From positions 52,956-116,955 of the forward strand of contig NZ_BBYR01000011.1 of NCBI RefSeq assembly GCF_001293525.1: 64,000 nucleotides of DNA, in the 5' to 3' direction. Positions 49,635 through 57,956 of the stretch are shown here, piece by piece; position 1 is the stretch's first letter, and each line of letters starts with the position of its first letter. Origin of the DNA: Pseudideonella sakaiensis. GTDB taxonomy: Bacteria; Pseudomonadota; Gammaproteobacteria; Burkholderiales; Burkholderiaceae_C. Below the pieces are notes generated by a model. The model was given only the letters and a program-made list of their open reading frames with translations. It was not told the DNA's origin and searched no databases. Made by a program: the position numbers and the translations under genes.

Positions 49635-50684
49635 ATGTCCCTGATCGACATCGATGCCCTGCTGGCCCCGGTCAGCGACGACGAGCCCGCCGGCGAGAAC
49701 CAGGAGTACGGCGTCGTCGCCGAACTCGAGCGCCTGTCCGCCGGCAATCCCGGCAAGCTGGATCCTGAGACCCGCGAGATGGTCGGCGCCGAGGAGCCCG
49801 AGTGGCGCAAGGTGCGCGCGGCGGCGCTGGAAGCCTTTGGCCAGACCAAGGACCTGCGGGTCGGCGTGATCCTGACGCGCTCGCTGCTGGCGCTCAGCGG
49901 GCTCCCCGGCCTGGGCGCGGGCATCGAGCTGATCGCGCGCATGTCCGAGACCTACTGGGAGGCCGTGCATCCGCGGCTCGACCCGGACGAGGGCGACGAT
50001 CCCATCGAGCGGCTCAATGCCCTCGGCAACCTGGCCGACCCGGAGGGCATGCTGCGGATGCTGCGCGCCACGCGCATCCTCGAGTCCCGCGAGGTCGGCA
50101 TCTACACCGCGCGCGACCTGGAGCTGATGACCGGGCGGCAGCCGCTGCCCGAGGGCGTGGACATGCCCGACCGCGGCCTGATGGAGGCGGCCTGGCGCAC
50201 CGGCGATCCGGAGGCCAATGCCGCCCGTCGCGAGGGCGTCGAGGTCGGCCTGCGCAGCGTGGATGCGCTGATGGCGCTGTTCCGCGAGCGCACCAGCGAC
50301 GTGCCCAACCTGGACGCGCTGCGCCTGGCCCTCAAGCGGCTGAAGGATTACTACGACGAACTGGCCGACGACGGCTCGGCGGAAGGGTTGGACGAGGGGG
50401 GCGAGGAGGGCGCCGGCGGGGGCGGAACGGCCTCAGGTGGCGGGGGTGGCGGAAAAGCAGGCGGCGCGCTAGCATCTCGCGACGATGCCGTGCGGATCCT
50501 CCAGCAAGTGGCCATCTTCCTGCGCAAGACCGAGCCGAGCAGCCCTGCCCCGATGTTCATCGACCGCGCCGTGAAGATGTTGCAGGCGGATTTCTACACG
50601 ATCGTCAGGGAGCTGATGCCCGATTCGAAGTCGCACATCGAGTTGCTCGGCGGCGTCAGCCTCGACACCGAAGAATCATCCTGA
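49635..50684 (+). CDS. tssA: TssA, T6SS sheath-assembly initiator
   Basis: A 349-residue TssA with the N-terminal ImpA domain (LLAPVSDDEPAGENQEYG near residues 7-24, EPEWRKVRAAALEAFGQTKDLRVGVILTRSLL, then YWEAVHPRLDPDEGDDPIERLNAL). A Gly-rich spacer of about 25 residues (about 255-280) separates it from a C-terminal segment RDDAVRILQQVAIFLRKTEPSSPAP, typical of short TssA proteins. TssA nucleates TssBC-Hcp co-polymerisation at the baseplate. It is followed by tssB after 80 bases. Confidence 0.95.
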   Translation: MSLIDIDALLAPVSDDEPAGENQEYGVVAELERLSAGNPGKLDPETREMVGAEEPEWRKVRAAALEAFGQTKDLRVGVILTRSLLALSGLPGLGAGIELIARMSETYWEAVHPRLDPDEGDDPIERLNALGNLADPEGMLRMLRATRILESREVGIYTARDLELMTGRQPLPEGVDMPDRGLMEAAWRTGDPEANAARREGVEVGLRSVDALMALFRERTSDVPNLDALRLALKRLKDYYDELADDGSAEGLDEGGEEGAGGGGTASGGGGGGKAGGALASRDDAVRILQQVAIFLRKTEPSSPAPMFIDRAVKMLQADFYTIVRELMPDSKSHIELLGGVSLDTEESS

Positions 50685-50700
50685 TTTAGCGCCTCGCAGA

Positions 50701-50729
50701 CCGTGCGGACCGGGGCACGGGCCCCCGGT
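50701..50729 (+). other. Overlapping hairpins in the tssB leader
   Basis: Two GC-rich stems that cannot form together: CCGTGC/GCACGG (50701-50706 with 50715-50720) and ACCGGGG/CCCCGGT (50709-50715 with 50723-50729). No T-run follows. They could be chance structures at this GC content. Confidence 0.3.
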
Positions 50730-50764
50730 TCCAAGCCCAACCTCACCCAGGGAGAACCCCGACC

Positions 50765-51277
50765 ATGGCCAGCAGCAGTCAGAAGTTCATCGCCCGCAAC
50801 CGGGCGCCGCGCGTGCAGATCGAGTACGACGTCGAGCTCTATGGCTCGAAGAAGAAGATCCAGATCCCGTTCGTGATGGGCGTGATGGCCGACCTGTCGG
50901 GCAAGCCGGCCGAGCCGCTGGCCCCGGTCGCCGACCGCAAGTTCCTCGAGATCGACGTCGACAACTTCGACGACCGCCTGAAGTCGATGAAGCCGCGCGT
51001 GGCCTTCAACGTGCCGAACACGCTGACCGGCGAAGGCAACATGAGCGTCGACATCACCTTCGAGAGCATGGACGACTTCACGCCCGAGGCCGTGGCGAAG
51101 AAGGTCGGCGCGCTGAACAACCTGCTCGAGACGCGCAACCAGCTGAAGGACCTGCTGAGCTACATGGACGGCAAGACCGGCGCCGAGGAACTGCTCGGCA
51201 AGGTCCTCAACGACCCGGCGCTGCTGAAGTCCCTGTCGGCGGCCCCGAAGCCGGCCGACGAGGCGCCCGCCGCCTGA
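50765..51277 (+). CDS. tssB: TssB (VipA), small sheath subunit
   Basis: A 170-residue sheath protein. It begins SSSQKFIARNRAPRVQIEYDVE and contains KKIQIPFVMGVMADLSGKP, DNFDDRLKSMKPRVAFNV and MDDFTPEAVAKKVGALNNLLETRNQLKDLL, all diagnostic of TssB. TssB and TssC form the contractile helical tube around Hcp. It is followed 31 bases later by tssC. Its N-terminal stretch differs from the TssB-like region of the composite protein at 40.8 kb, showing the two are distant paralogues. Confidence 0.98.
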   Translation: MASSSQKFIARNRAPRVQIEYDVELYGSKKKIQIPFVMGVMADLSGKPAEPLAPVADRKFLEIDVDNFDDRLKSMKPRVAFNVPNTLTGEGNMSVDITFESMDDFTPEAVAKKVGALNNLLETRNQLKDLLSYMDGKTGAEELLGKVLNDPALLKSLSAAPKPADEAPAA

Positions 51278-51308
51278 CCCCCGCGCCTCGCCCCTGAAGG
51301 ACCACCCC

Positions 51309-52799
51309 ATGTCGACTCAACAAGAGACCTCCCAAGCCGCTGGCGCGACCGCCGAGTTCGATGACTTCGCCGCGCTGCTGCAGCGCGAGTTCAAGCCGAA
51401 GACCGACCAGGCAAAGACGGCCGTCGAACAGGCCGTGCACACGCTGGCCCAGCAGGCGCTTGCCGACACCAAGCTGATCTCGAACGACGTCTTCAAGACG
51501 ATCGAGGGCATGATCGCCGCGATCGACAAGAAGCTGTCCGAGCAGATCAACCTGATCATCCACCACGAGGACTTCACGAAGCTCGAGGGGGCGTGGCGCG
51601 GCCTGCACCACCTGATCAACAACACCGAGACGGACGAGACCCTGAAGATCCGGGTCATGAACATCTCGAAGAACGAGCTGCACAAGACCCTCAAGCGCTA
51701 CAAGGGTACCGCCTGGGACCAGAGCCCGATCTTCAAGAAGGTCTACGAGGAGGAGTTCGGCCAGCTCGGCGGCAACCCCTACGGCTGCCTGGTCGGCGAC
51801 TACCACTTCGACCACAGCCCGCCGGACGTCGAACTGCTCGCGGAGATGGCCAAGGTGGCCTCCGCGGCGCACGCGCCCTTCATCGCCGGCGCCTCGCCGT
51901 CGACGATGCAGATGGACAGCTGGTCGGAGCTCTCCAACCCGCGTGACCTGACGAAGATCTTCCAGAGCGCCGAGTACGCCGCGTGGCGTTCGCTGCGCGA
52001 GTCGGAGGACTCCCGCTACATCGGCCTGGCGATGCCGCGCTTCCTGGCGCGCCTGCCCTATGGCTCGAAGACCAACCCGGTCGAGGGCTTCGACTTCGAG
52101 GAAGACATCGAGGGCAAGGACCACAACCGCTACGTGTGGGCCAACTCGGCCTATGCGATGGCGACCAACATCACGCGCGCCTTCAAGCTCTACGGCTGGT
52201 GCACCACGATCCGTGGTGTCGAGTCCGGTGGTGCCGTGGCCAACCTGCCGGTGCACAGCTTCCCGACCGACGACGGCGGCGTGGACATGAAGTGCCCGAC
52301 CGAGATCGCGATCTCCGACCGGCGCGAGGCCGAGCTGGCGAAGAACGGCTTCATGCCGCTGGTGCACCGCAAGAACAGCGACTTCGCCGCCTTCATCGGC
52401 GCCCAGTCGCTGCAGAAGCCGGCCGAGTACGACGATCCGGACGCGACCGCAAATGCCAACCTTGCCGCACGTTTGCCCTATTTGTTCGCGAGCTCCCGCT
52501 TCGCGCACTACTTGAAGTGTATGGTTCGGGACAAGGTCGGTTCGTTCTCAACCGCCAAGTCGATGCAGGAAGAACTTCAGAAGTGGATCTCGCAGTTCGT
52601 CGACGGGGACCCCGATTCCTCGTCGGATGCCACCAAGGCGCGCAAGCCGCTGTCGGGCGCCGAGATCGTGGTCGAAGAGGTCGAAGGCAACCCGGGCATG
52701 TACACGTCGAAATTCTTCCTGCGCCCGCACTACCAGCTGGAGGGGATGAACATCTCCCTGCGGCTGGTTTCCAAGATGCCCTCCAGCAAGGGGGCATGA
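51309..52799 (+). CDS. tssC: TssC (VipB), large sheath subunit
   Basis: A 496-residue sheath protein. Core motifs are WRGLHHLI, PYGCLVGDYHFDHSPPDVELL, FIAGASPSTMQMDSWSEL, MPRFLARLPYGSKTNPVEGFDFEED and CPTEIAISDRREAELAKNGFMPL. The C-terminus GMYTSKFFLRPHYQLEGMNISLRLVSKMP supplies strands for subunit interlocking and the ClpV-exposed surface. Length is standard. It is separated from hcp by 64 bases with a small hairpin. Confidence 0.98.
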   Translation: MSTQQETSQAAGATAEFDDFAALLQREFKPKTDQAKTAVEQAVHTLAQQALADTKLISNDVFKTIEGMIAAIDKKLSEQINLIIHHEDFTKLEGAWRGLHHLINNTETDETLKIRVMNISKNELHKTLKRYKGTAWDQSPIFKKVYEEEFGQLGGNPYGCLVGDYHFDHSPPDVELLAEMAKVASAAHAPFIAGASPSTMQMDSWSELSNPRDLTKIFQSAEYAAWRSLRESEDSRYIGLAMPRFLARLPYGSKTNPVEGFDFEEDIEGKDHNRYVWANSAYAMATNITRAFKLYGWCTTIRGVESGGAVANLPVHSFPTDDGGVDMKCPTEIAISDRREAELAKNGFMPLVHRKNSDFAAFIGAQSLQKPAEYDDPDATANANLAARLPYLFASSRFAHYLKCMVRDKVGSFSTAKSMQEELQKWISQFVDGDPDSSSDATKARKPLSGAEIVVEEVEGNPGMYTSKFFLRPHYQLEGMNISLRLVSKMPSSKGA

Positions 52800-52804
52800 T
52801 CCCT

Positions 52805-52826
52805 GGGCTGTTGCAGCAGCCCTTTG
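52805..52826 (+). terminator. Weak hairpin between tssC and hcp
   Basis: A 6-bp stem GGGCTG/CAGCCC with a 6-base loop begins 6 bases after the tssC stop and is followed by TTTG. It is too weak for a firm terminator call; partial termination or an mRNA processing/stability site upstream of hcp is possible. Confidence 0.35.
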
Positions 52827-52863
52827 TTCGTCAACTGGTTCTTACATTCACTAGGAGAGCGTC

Positions 52864-53361
52864 ATGGCAATGGACATGTTTCTGAAGATCGAAGGTGGCA
52901 AGTACAAGGTCACCGGCGAATCGCGCGACAAGACCCACGTCGGCGAGATCGACGTGCTGGCCTGGAGCTGGGGCCTGTCCCAGTCCGGCACGGCCCACCT
53001 CGGCGGTGGCGCCGGCGCGGGCAAGGCCAACTTCCAGGACCTGAGCATCACGAAGTACATCGACAACACCTCGCACAACCTGTTCGCCGCCTGCGCGACG
53101 GGTGACCACTTCACGAAGGCCACGCTCATCTGCCGCAAGGCCGGCACGACGCCGCTGGAGTACGTGAAGATCACGATGGACGAGGTGCTGATCTCGTCGC
53201 TGTCGACCGGCGGCTCGGGTGGCGAGGACCGCCTGACCGAGAACGTGTCGCTGAACTTCGCGAAGATCAAGTTCGAGTACGTCGAGCAGGATGCCCAGGG
53301 CAAGCCGAAGACCCCGAACAAGGAGTTCACCTACAGCATCGCGGAGAACGTCGCGGGCTGA
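52864..53361 (+). CDS. hcp: Hcp (TssD), inner tube protein
   Basis: A 165-residue Hcp forming the hexameric rings of the expelled tube. It starts MAMDMFLKIEGGKYKVTGES, with EIDVLAWSWGLSQSGTAHLGGGAGAGKANFQDLSITKYIDN and LISSLSTGGSGGEDRLTENVSLNF, closely resembling the Hcp1 type of Pseudomonas HSI-I. AGGAGAG lies 7 bases upstream. It carries hairpins on both sides, including a strong downstream terminator, which fits its usual need for high expression. Confidence 0.98.
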   Translation: MAMDMFLKIEGGKYKVTGESRDKTHVGEIDVLAWSWGLSQSGTAHLGGGAGAGKANFQDLSITKYIDNTSHNLFAACATGDHFTKATLICRKAGTTPLEYVKITMDEVLISSLSTGGSGGEDRLTENVSLNFAKIKFEYVEQDAQGKPKTPNKEFTYSIAENVAG

Positions 53362-53412
53362 GCCCGCGGGGCGCAGCGGTCGGGGAATGGGCCTCGACCG
53401 CCTGCCCGCACG

Positions 53413-53455
53413 CAGCCCCGGCGCCGTCGTTGGATGGGTCCGGGGCTGTTTTCTT
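53413..53455 (+). terminator. Rho-independent terminator after hcp
   Basis: A perfect 9-bp stem CAGCCCCGG/CCGGGGCTG (53413-53421 and 53440-53448) with an 18-base loop is followed directly by TTTTCTTT. It lies 51 bases after the hcp stop and 48 bases before tagJ, inside the T6SS operon. It probably trims expression of tagJ-clpV relative to hcp. Confidence 0.75.
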
Positions 53456-53502
53456 TGGTCCGTACGGGGCCCGGTGCCGTTGCCGGGGCCGCAGGAGAGG
53501 TG

Positions 53503-54306
53503 ATGGTTGCGAACGTCTCAGCGCTCGGGTTCACGTCGGTCGACCCGGTCGCCCACCTGAAGGAGTTGCAGGACCGGATCCGCAAGGAGCCGCAACGCGC
53601 CGACCTGCGCATCTTCCTGTTCCAGCTCTATTGCCTGCTCGGCGAGTGGGGCAAGGCGGCGAACCAGCTGAACGCGATCGACGAACTCGACGTCGAGGCC
53701 GACACCCTGGTCAAGACCTACCGCGAGGCGGTGCGCTGCGAGGTCTATCGCAAGGGGGTCTTTGCCGGCGAGCGGGTCCCGCTCGTGCTGGGCGCGCCGG
53801 AGAACTGGATCGCGCTGATGCTCGAGGCGCTGAAGCTCGATGCCGGCGGCCACCATGCGCAGGCCGCCGACCTGCGGGCCGGCGCGCTCGAAGCGGCCCC
53901 CGCGTTCAGCGGCAAGGCCGACGGCAAGCCCTTCGAGTGGATCGCCGACGCGGACTCCCGCATCGGGCCCGTCTTCGAGATGATCGTCAACGGCAAGTAC
54001 TACTGGGTGCCGATGATGCGCGTGGCCCACCTCGAGTTCGAGGCGCCGGCCGACCTGCGCGACTTCGTGTGGACCGGCGCGACGGTCACGCTGGCCAACG
54101 GCGGCTCGCACGTCGGACTCATTCCCACCCGCTACCCCGGCACCGAGGCGGTCGACGACAAGCAGCTGCGGATGGCCCGCGCGACCGAGTGGAAGGAGCT
54201 CGCGCCGAACTCCTACGCGGGCCTCGGCCAGCGCATGTTCGCGACGGACGACGCGGACATCGCGTTGCTCGACCTGCGCGACCTGCGCCTCGACACCGAT
54301 GGCTGA
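53503..54306 (+). CDS. tagJ: TagJ (ImpE), T6SS accessory protein
   Basis: A 267-residue ImpE/TagJ-family protein. The N-terminal helical region (DPVAHLKELQDRIRKEPQRADLRIFLFQLYCLLGEWGKAANQL) resembles TPR-like repeats; the C-terminal half contains FEWIADADSRIGPVFEMIVNGKYYWVP, the family hallmark. In Pseudomonas HSI-I, TagJ binds the N-terminal helix of TssB and ClpV and modulates sheath recycling. ATG 53503 has GGAGAGG upstream. It overlaps tssE by 8 bases. Confidence 0.94.
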   Translation: MVANVSALGFTSVDPVAHLKELQDRIRKEPQRADLRIFLFQLYCLLGEWGKAANQLNAIDELDVEADTLVKTYREAVRCEVYRKGVFAGERVPLVLGAPENWIALMLEALKLDAGGHHAQAADLRAGALEAAPAFSGKADGKPFEWIADADSRIGPVFEMIVNGKYYWVPMMRVAHLEFEAPADLRDFVWTGATVTLANGGSHVGLIPTRYPGTEAVDDKQLRMARATEWKELAPNSYAGLGQRMFATDDADIALLDLRDLRLDTDG

Positions 54307-54796
54307 ATCGATCCCGCGGGACCGGCTGTATCCCTCGCTGCTGGACCGCCTGATCGACGAGGACCCGACCCGCACGACGGAGCCGCGCGACAACCGCGCG
54401 ACCTCGAACAGCCGCCTGCGCGAATCGGTGCTGCGTGACCTCAACTGGCTGTTCAACGCCAACCAGAACAGCGGTGACCTGTCCGACTACCCGGAGGTCC
54501 GGCGCTCGGTCGTCAACTATGGCCTGCCTGCGGTGTCCGGCCGCCCGGCCTCGAGCCTCGACCTGACCGAGCTGGCCCGCGCGCTGCGCGAGGCGCTGCT
54601 GTTCTTCGAGCCGCGGCTGGTCCCGCACACCGTGCGGGTCTTCGTCGAGCCGAAGGGCGGCCCCAGCCACAACGTGATCAGCTTCCGGATGGAGGCCCAG
54701 CTGTGGGCCCAGCCGATCCCGCTGGAGATCTTCATGCGCACCGACATGGACCTCGAGAGCGGCCAGACCCGCGTCGTCGAGGCGGCCGGCCGCTGA
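54299..54796 (+). CDS. tssE: TssE, gp25-like baseplate protein
   Basis: A 165-residue lysozyme-fold (gp25-like) wedge protein. RLYPSLLDRLIDEDP at residues 9-23 and LRESVLRDLNWLFNANQ lead into SVVNYGLPAVSG and FEPRLVPHTVRVFVEP, all typical of TssE. It contacts the first sheath ring and TssF/G. The start overlaps tagJ by 8 bases, which suggests coupling. Confidence 0.95.
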   Translation: MAESIPRDRLYPSLLDRLIDEDPTRTTEPRDNRATSNSRLRESVLRDLNWLFNANQNSGDLSDYPEVRRSVVNYGLPAVSGRPASSLDLTELARALREALLFFEPRLVPHTVRVFVEPKGGPSHNVISFRMEAQLWAQPIPLEIFMRTDMDLESGQTRVVEAAGR

Positions 54797-54837
54797 GCGG
54801 CTCCGACGGCCCGCGCCACCCCCTGCCCTGAGGCCCC

Positions 54838-56721
54838 ATGGATCCCCGCCTGCTCGAGTACTACCGCCAGGAGCTGCTGCACATCCGCGAGGGGGCCGCC
54901 GAGTTCGCGCGCGAGCATCCGAAGATCGCCGCGCGGCTCGCGATGGACACGACGACGGCCCAGGGCGAGTGCGTCGACCCCTATGTCGAGCGCCTGCTCG
55001 AGGGCTTCGCCTTCCTGGCGGCGCGCGTGCACATCCGCCTCGACGCGGAGTACCCCCGCTTCACGCAGCATCTGATGGAGATGGTCTACCCGGGCTACCA
55101 GGCCCCGGTGCCGTCGATGCTGATCGCCCAGCTCGAGCCGGACCTGAACGACGCCGGCCTGGCGGCGGGGCCCACCATCCCGCGCGGCAGCCTGATGAAT
55201 GCGCGGCTGCTGCCCGGCGAGCGCACCAGCTGCCGGTTCTCGACCGGCCACGACGTGCGGCTCTGGCCGCTGCGCCTGGCGCAGGCCGGCTACCAGGCAC
55301 ACGTCTCCGACGTCCCGGCGCCGGCGCTGGCGAGCGGCCAGCCGCGGGCCTGCCTGCGGCTGCGGGTGAAGGTCACGGCGGCCCTCAAGTCCCACCAGCT
55401 CGACCTCGACCGGCTGGATGTCTTCCTCGCGGGCGACGAGGGCGTCGCGCACCGGATCTACGAGCAGATCTTCGCGAACTGCACCGCCGTCGTCGTGCAG
55501 ACGGTGGCGCGGCGCAACCCGCGCTACCACGTGCTGCCGGCCTCGCGCGTGCAGCCCGGCGGCTTCGCGGACGACGAGACGCTGCTGCCGGCCTCGCCCC
55601 GCGCCTTCGGCGGCTACCGCCTGCTGAAGGAGTACGCGGCCTTCCCCGAACGCTACCTCTTCGTGCAGGTCGGCGGGCTCAAGGCGGCGCTCGCCGCGCT
55701 GGAGACCGACGAGTTCGAGCTGCTGTTCGTGCTCGACCGCATCGACCAGACGCTCGAGAAGACGCTGGACCTGGCCAGCTTCGCGCTGCACTGCACGCCG
55801 GCCATCAACCTGTTCCCGAAGCGCGCCGACCGGATCGAGCTGAACCGCCACGACCACGAGCTCCACGTCGTGCCGGACCGCGCGCGGCCGATGGACTACG
55901 AGATCTATTCGGTCACCTCGGTCCAGGGCTACGACGACACCGGCACGGCCGAGGCGCGGCATTTCCGCCCGCTCTACGACCAGTTCGATGCGGCGTCGGT
56001 GGACGACCAGGCCTACTACACGCTGCGGCGCGTGCCGCGCCTGCTGTCCGAGGCGCAGCGCCAGCGCGGGCCGCGCGCCGGCTACATCGGCACCGAGCTC
56101 TACGTGTCGCTCGTCGATGCGCACGAGGCGCCGTACCCCGAGCGCCTGACGCAGCTGTCGGTCGAGATCCTCAGCTCCAACCGCGACCTGCCGCTGCTGA
56201 TGTCGGTCGGCACCAAGGACGACTTCAGCTTCGAGGATGCCGCACCGGTGCAGGGCGTGCGCTGCATCAAGGGGCCGACGCGGCCGATGGCGCCGCTGCT
56301 GGAAGGCGGCGCGCCGTGGCGGCTGCTCAGCCAGCTGTCGCTCAACTACCTGTCGCTGTGCGACACCGACCCGCGCCAGGGCGCCGCGGCATTGCGCGAG
56401 ATCCTCTCGCTCTACGGCCTCGACCCGCGCTCGCGGCTGCACAAGCAGCTCGACGGCATCGTCTCGATGGCCAGTCGGCCGGCGATCTCGCGCGTGCCGG
56501 TGCCGGGGCCGATCACCTTCGGGCGCGGCACCGAGATCACGCTGACCGCCGACGAACGTTCTTTCGAGGGCAGCGGCACCATGGTGCTGGCCTCGGTGCT
56601 CGAGCGCTTCCTGGCCCGCCACGCCAGCCTGAACAGCTTCACCCAGCTCATCCTGCAGACGCAGCAGCGCGGATTGATCAAGAAATGGAAGCCGCGGATC
56701 GGCCAGAGATCGATCGCCTGA
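54838..56721 (+). CDS. tssF: TssF, baseplate wedge protein
   Basis: A 627-residue TssF (ImpG/VasA). It starts MDPRLLEYYRQELLHIREGAAEFAREHPKIAARL and has YVERLLEGFAFLAARVHIRLDAEYPRFTQHLMEMVYPGYQAPVPSM, the strongest family signature. The C-terminus LNSFTQLILQTQQRGLIKKWKPRIGQR is also conserved. Two TssF copies pair with one TssG in each wedge. The gene overlaps tssG by 37 bases. Confidence 0.97.
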   Translation: MDPRLLEYYRQELLHIREGAAEFAREHPKIAARLAMDTTTAQGECVDPYVERLLEGFAFLAARVHIRLDAEYPRFTQHLMEMVYPGYQAPVPSMLIAQLEPDLNDAGLAAGPTIPRGSLMNARLLPGERTSCRFSTGHDVRLWPLRLAQAGYQAHVSDVPAPALASGQPRACLRLRVKVTAALKSHQLDLDRLDVFLAGDEGVAHRIYEQIFANCTAVVVQTVARRNPRYHVLPASRVQPGGFADDETLLPASPRAFGGYRLLKEYAAFPERYLFVQVGGLKAALAALETDEFELLFVLDRIDQTLEKTLDLASFALHCTPAINLFPKRADRIELNRHDHELHVVPDRARPMDYEIYSVTSVQGYDDTGTAEARHFRPLYDQFDAASVDDQAYYTLRRVPRLLSEAQRQRGPRAGYIGTELYVSLVDAHEAPYPERLTQLSVEILSSNRDLPLLMSVGTKDDFSFEDAAPVQGVRCIKGPTRPMAPLLEGGAPWRLLSQLSLNYLSLCDTDPRQGAAALREILSLYGLDPRSRLHKQLDGIVSMASRPAISRVPVPGPITFGRGTEITLTADERSFEGSGTMVLASVLERFLARHASLNSFTQLILQTQQRGLIKKWKPRIGQRSIA

Positions 56722-57803
56722 GCGATGCCGCCGCGCCGGCGGCGGATGAACTCGCCGGGGACGAGCAGGCGGCGCCGCCGGGCACGGCCGCGCCGGTGTC
56801 TGCCATCGACCGGATGGCGCTGCTGCGGGCGATCGCCGCGCAGCCGACCGACTACGGCTTCTACGTCGCCGCCCGGCTGATCGAGTGCGCGCACCCGGAG
56901 CACCCGCGGCTCGGCACCTCGCGCCGGCTGCGCGAGGACCCGGTGCGCTTCAGCCAGGAGCCCGGGCTCGACTTCGCCACCGCAACGCTGTCCTCGCTCG
57001 AGATGCGTCCGTCGGGCGGTGCACCGCTGCTGCGGGTGCGCTTCAACGGCCTGTTCGGTGCCAACGGGCCGATGCCGCTGCACCTCACGGAGTTCGCGCG
57101 CGACCGGATGCGCAACCACGGTGACCGCACGCTGCTGCGCTTCACCGACATGTTCCAGCACCGGCTGTTCTCGATGTTCTACCGCGCCTGGGCCCAGGCG
57201 CAGCCGACGGTCAGCCACGACCGTCCGGGCCGGGACGTGTTCGGCCAGCGTGTCGCTGCGATCGCGGGCCACGGCATGCCGAGCCTGCAGGGGCGCGACC
57301 GCGTGCCCGACGTGGCCAAGCGCGCCCATGCCGGGCTGCTCGCGCATTCGGTGCGCAGCGCCGAGGGGCTGGCGCGGATCCTGTCGAACTTCTTCCGCGT
57401 GCCGGCGAGCGTCGAGTCCTGGGCGCCGCACTGGATGAAGCTGCCCGAGGAGGCGCGCACCCGCCTCGGCGACGACAGTGCGCGCCTCGGCGTCTCGGCC
57501 GTCATCGGCGCCCGTGTCTGGGACGTGCAGAGCCGCTTCCGCGTGATGATCGGCCCGCTGTCGGCCGCGGACTACGAGCGCCTGCTGCCCGACCGCGACA
57601 GCCTGTCGGTGCTGCGCGACTGGATCCGCAACTACATCGGCGACGAGCTGTCCTGCGAGGTCCAGCTCAAGCTCAGGCGCCGCGAGGTCCCCAGCGTGCG
57701 CCTCGGCCGCAGCGGCAAGCTCGGCTGGACGAGCTGGCTCGGCAAGCGGCCGCCGGCCCTGCATCCGGACGATGCGGACGATCTGGTGCTGGTCGTGCAT
57801 TGA
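56685..57803 (+). CDS. tssG: TssG, baseplate wedge protein
   Basis: A 372-residue TssG (ImpH/VasB). After an acidic Ala/Pro N-terminal segment of about 40 residues comes MALLRAIAAQPTDYGFYVAARLIE, then LFGANGPMPLHLTEFARDR, LRFTDMFQHRLFSMFYRAWAQAQP and FRVMIGPLSAADYERLLPD, all diagnostic. The ATG at 56685 lies within tssF, so the genes overlap by 37 bases; a start near residue 44 (MALLRA) would also keep the whole domain. Confidence 0.95.
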   Translation: MEAADRPEIDRLSDAAAPAADELAGDEQAAPPGTAAPVSAIDRMALLRAIAAQPTDYGFYVAARLIECAHPEHPRLGTSRRLREDPVRFSQEPGLDFATATLSSLEMRPSGGAPLLRVRFNGLFGANGPMPLHLTEFARDRMRNHGDRTLLRFTDMFQHRLFSMFYRAWAQAQPTVSHDRPGRDVFGQRVAAIAGHGMPSLQGRDRVPDVAKRAHAGLLAHSVRSAEGLARILSNFFRVPASVESWAPHWMKLPEEARTRLGDDSARLGVSAVIGARVWDVQSRFRVMIGPLSAADYERLLPDRDSLSVLRDWIRNYIGDELSCEVQLKLRRREVPSVRLGRSGKLGWTSWLGKRPPALHPDDADDLVLVVH

Positions 57804-57956
57804 TGGGCACCCGCCCGGGCCGGCGCCCGGTGGCGGAGGTTGTCTCGGCGAGCCGCCTCCCCTACAGTGCCGGGTCACCGGGGCCGGCGGCCCCTGGGCG
57901 CCGGCCCGCGGCGCCAGCGCACCCACCCCGAAGACGGGACCCTCAGGAGAAGCAGC

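Noticed and set aside
43775..49942. A 2055-codon open frame antisense to tssK-tssA
   Set aside because: It is a shadow of biased codon use in a 70% GC region: it lies opposite well-supported T6SS genes, is full of Arg/Gly/Gln/Ala, and matches no family.
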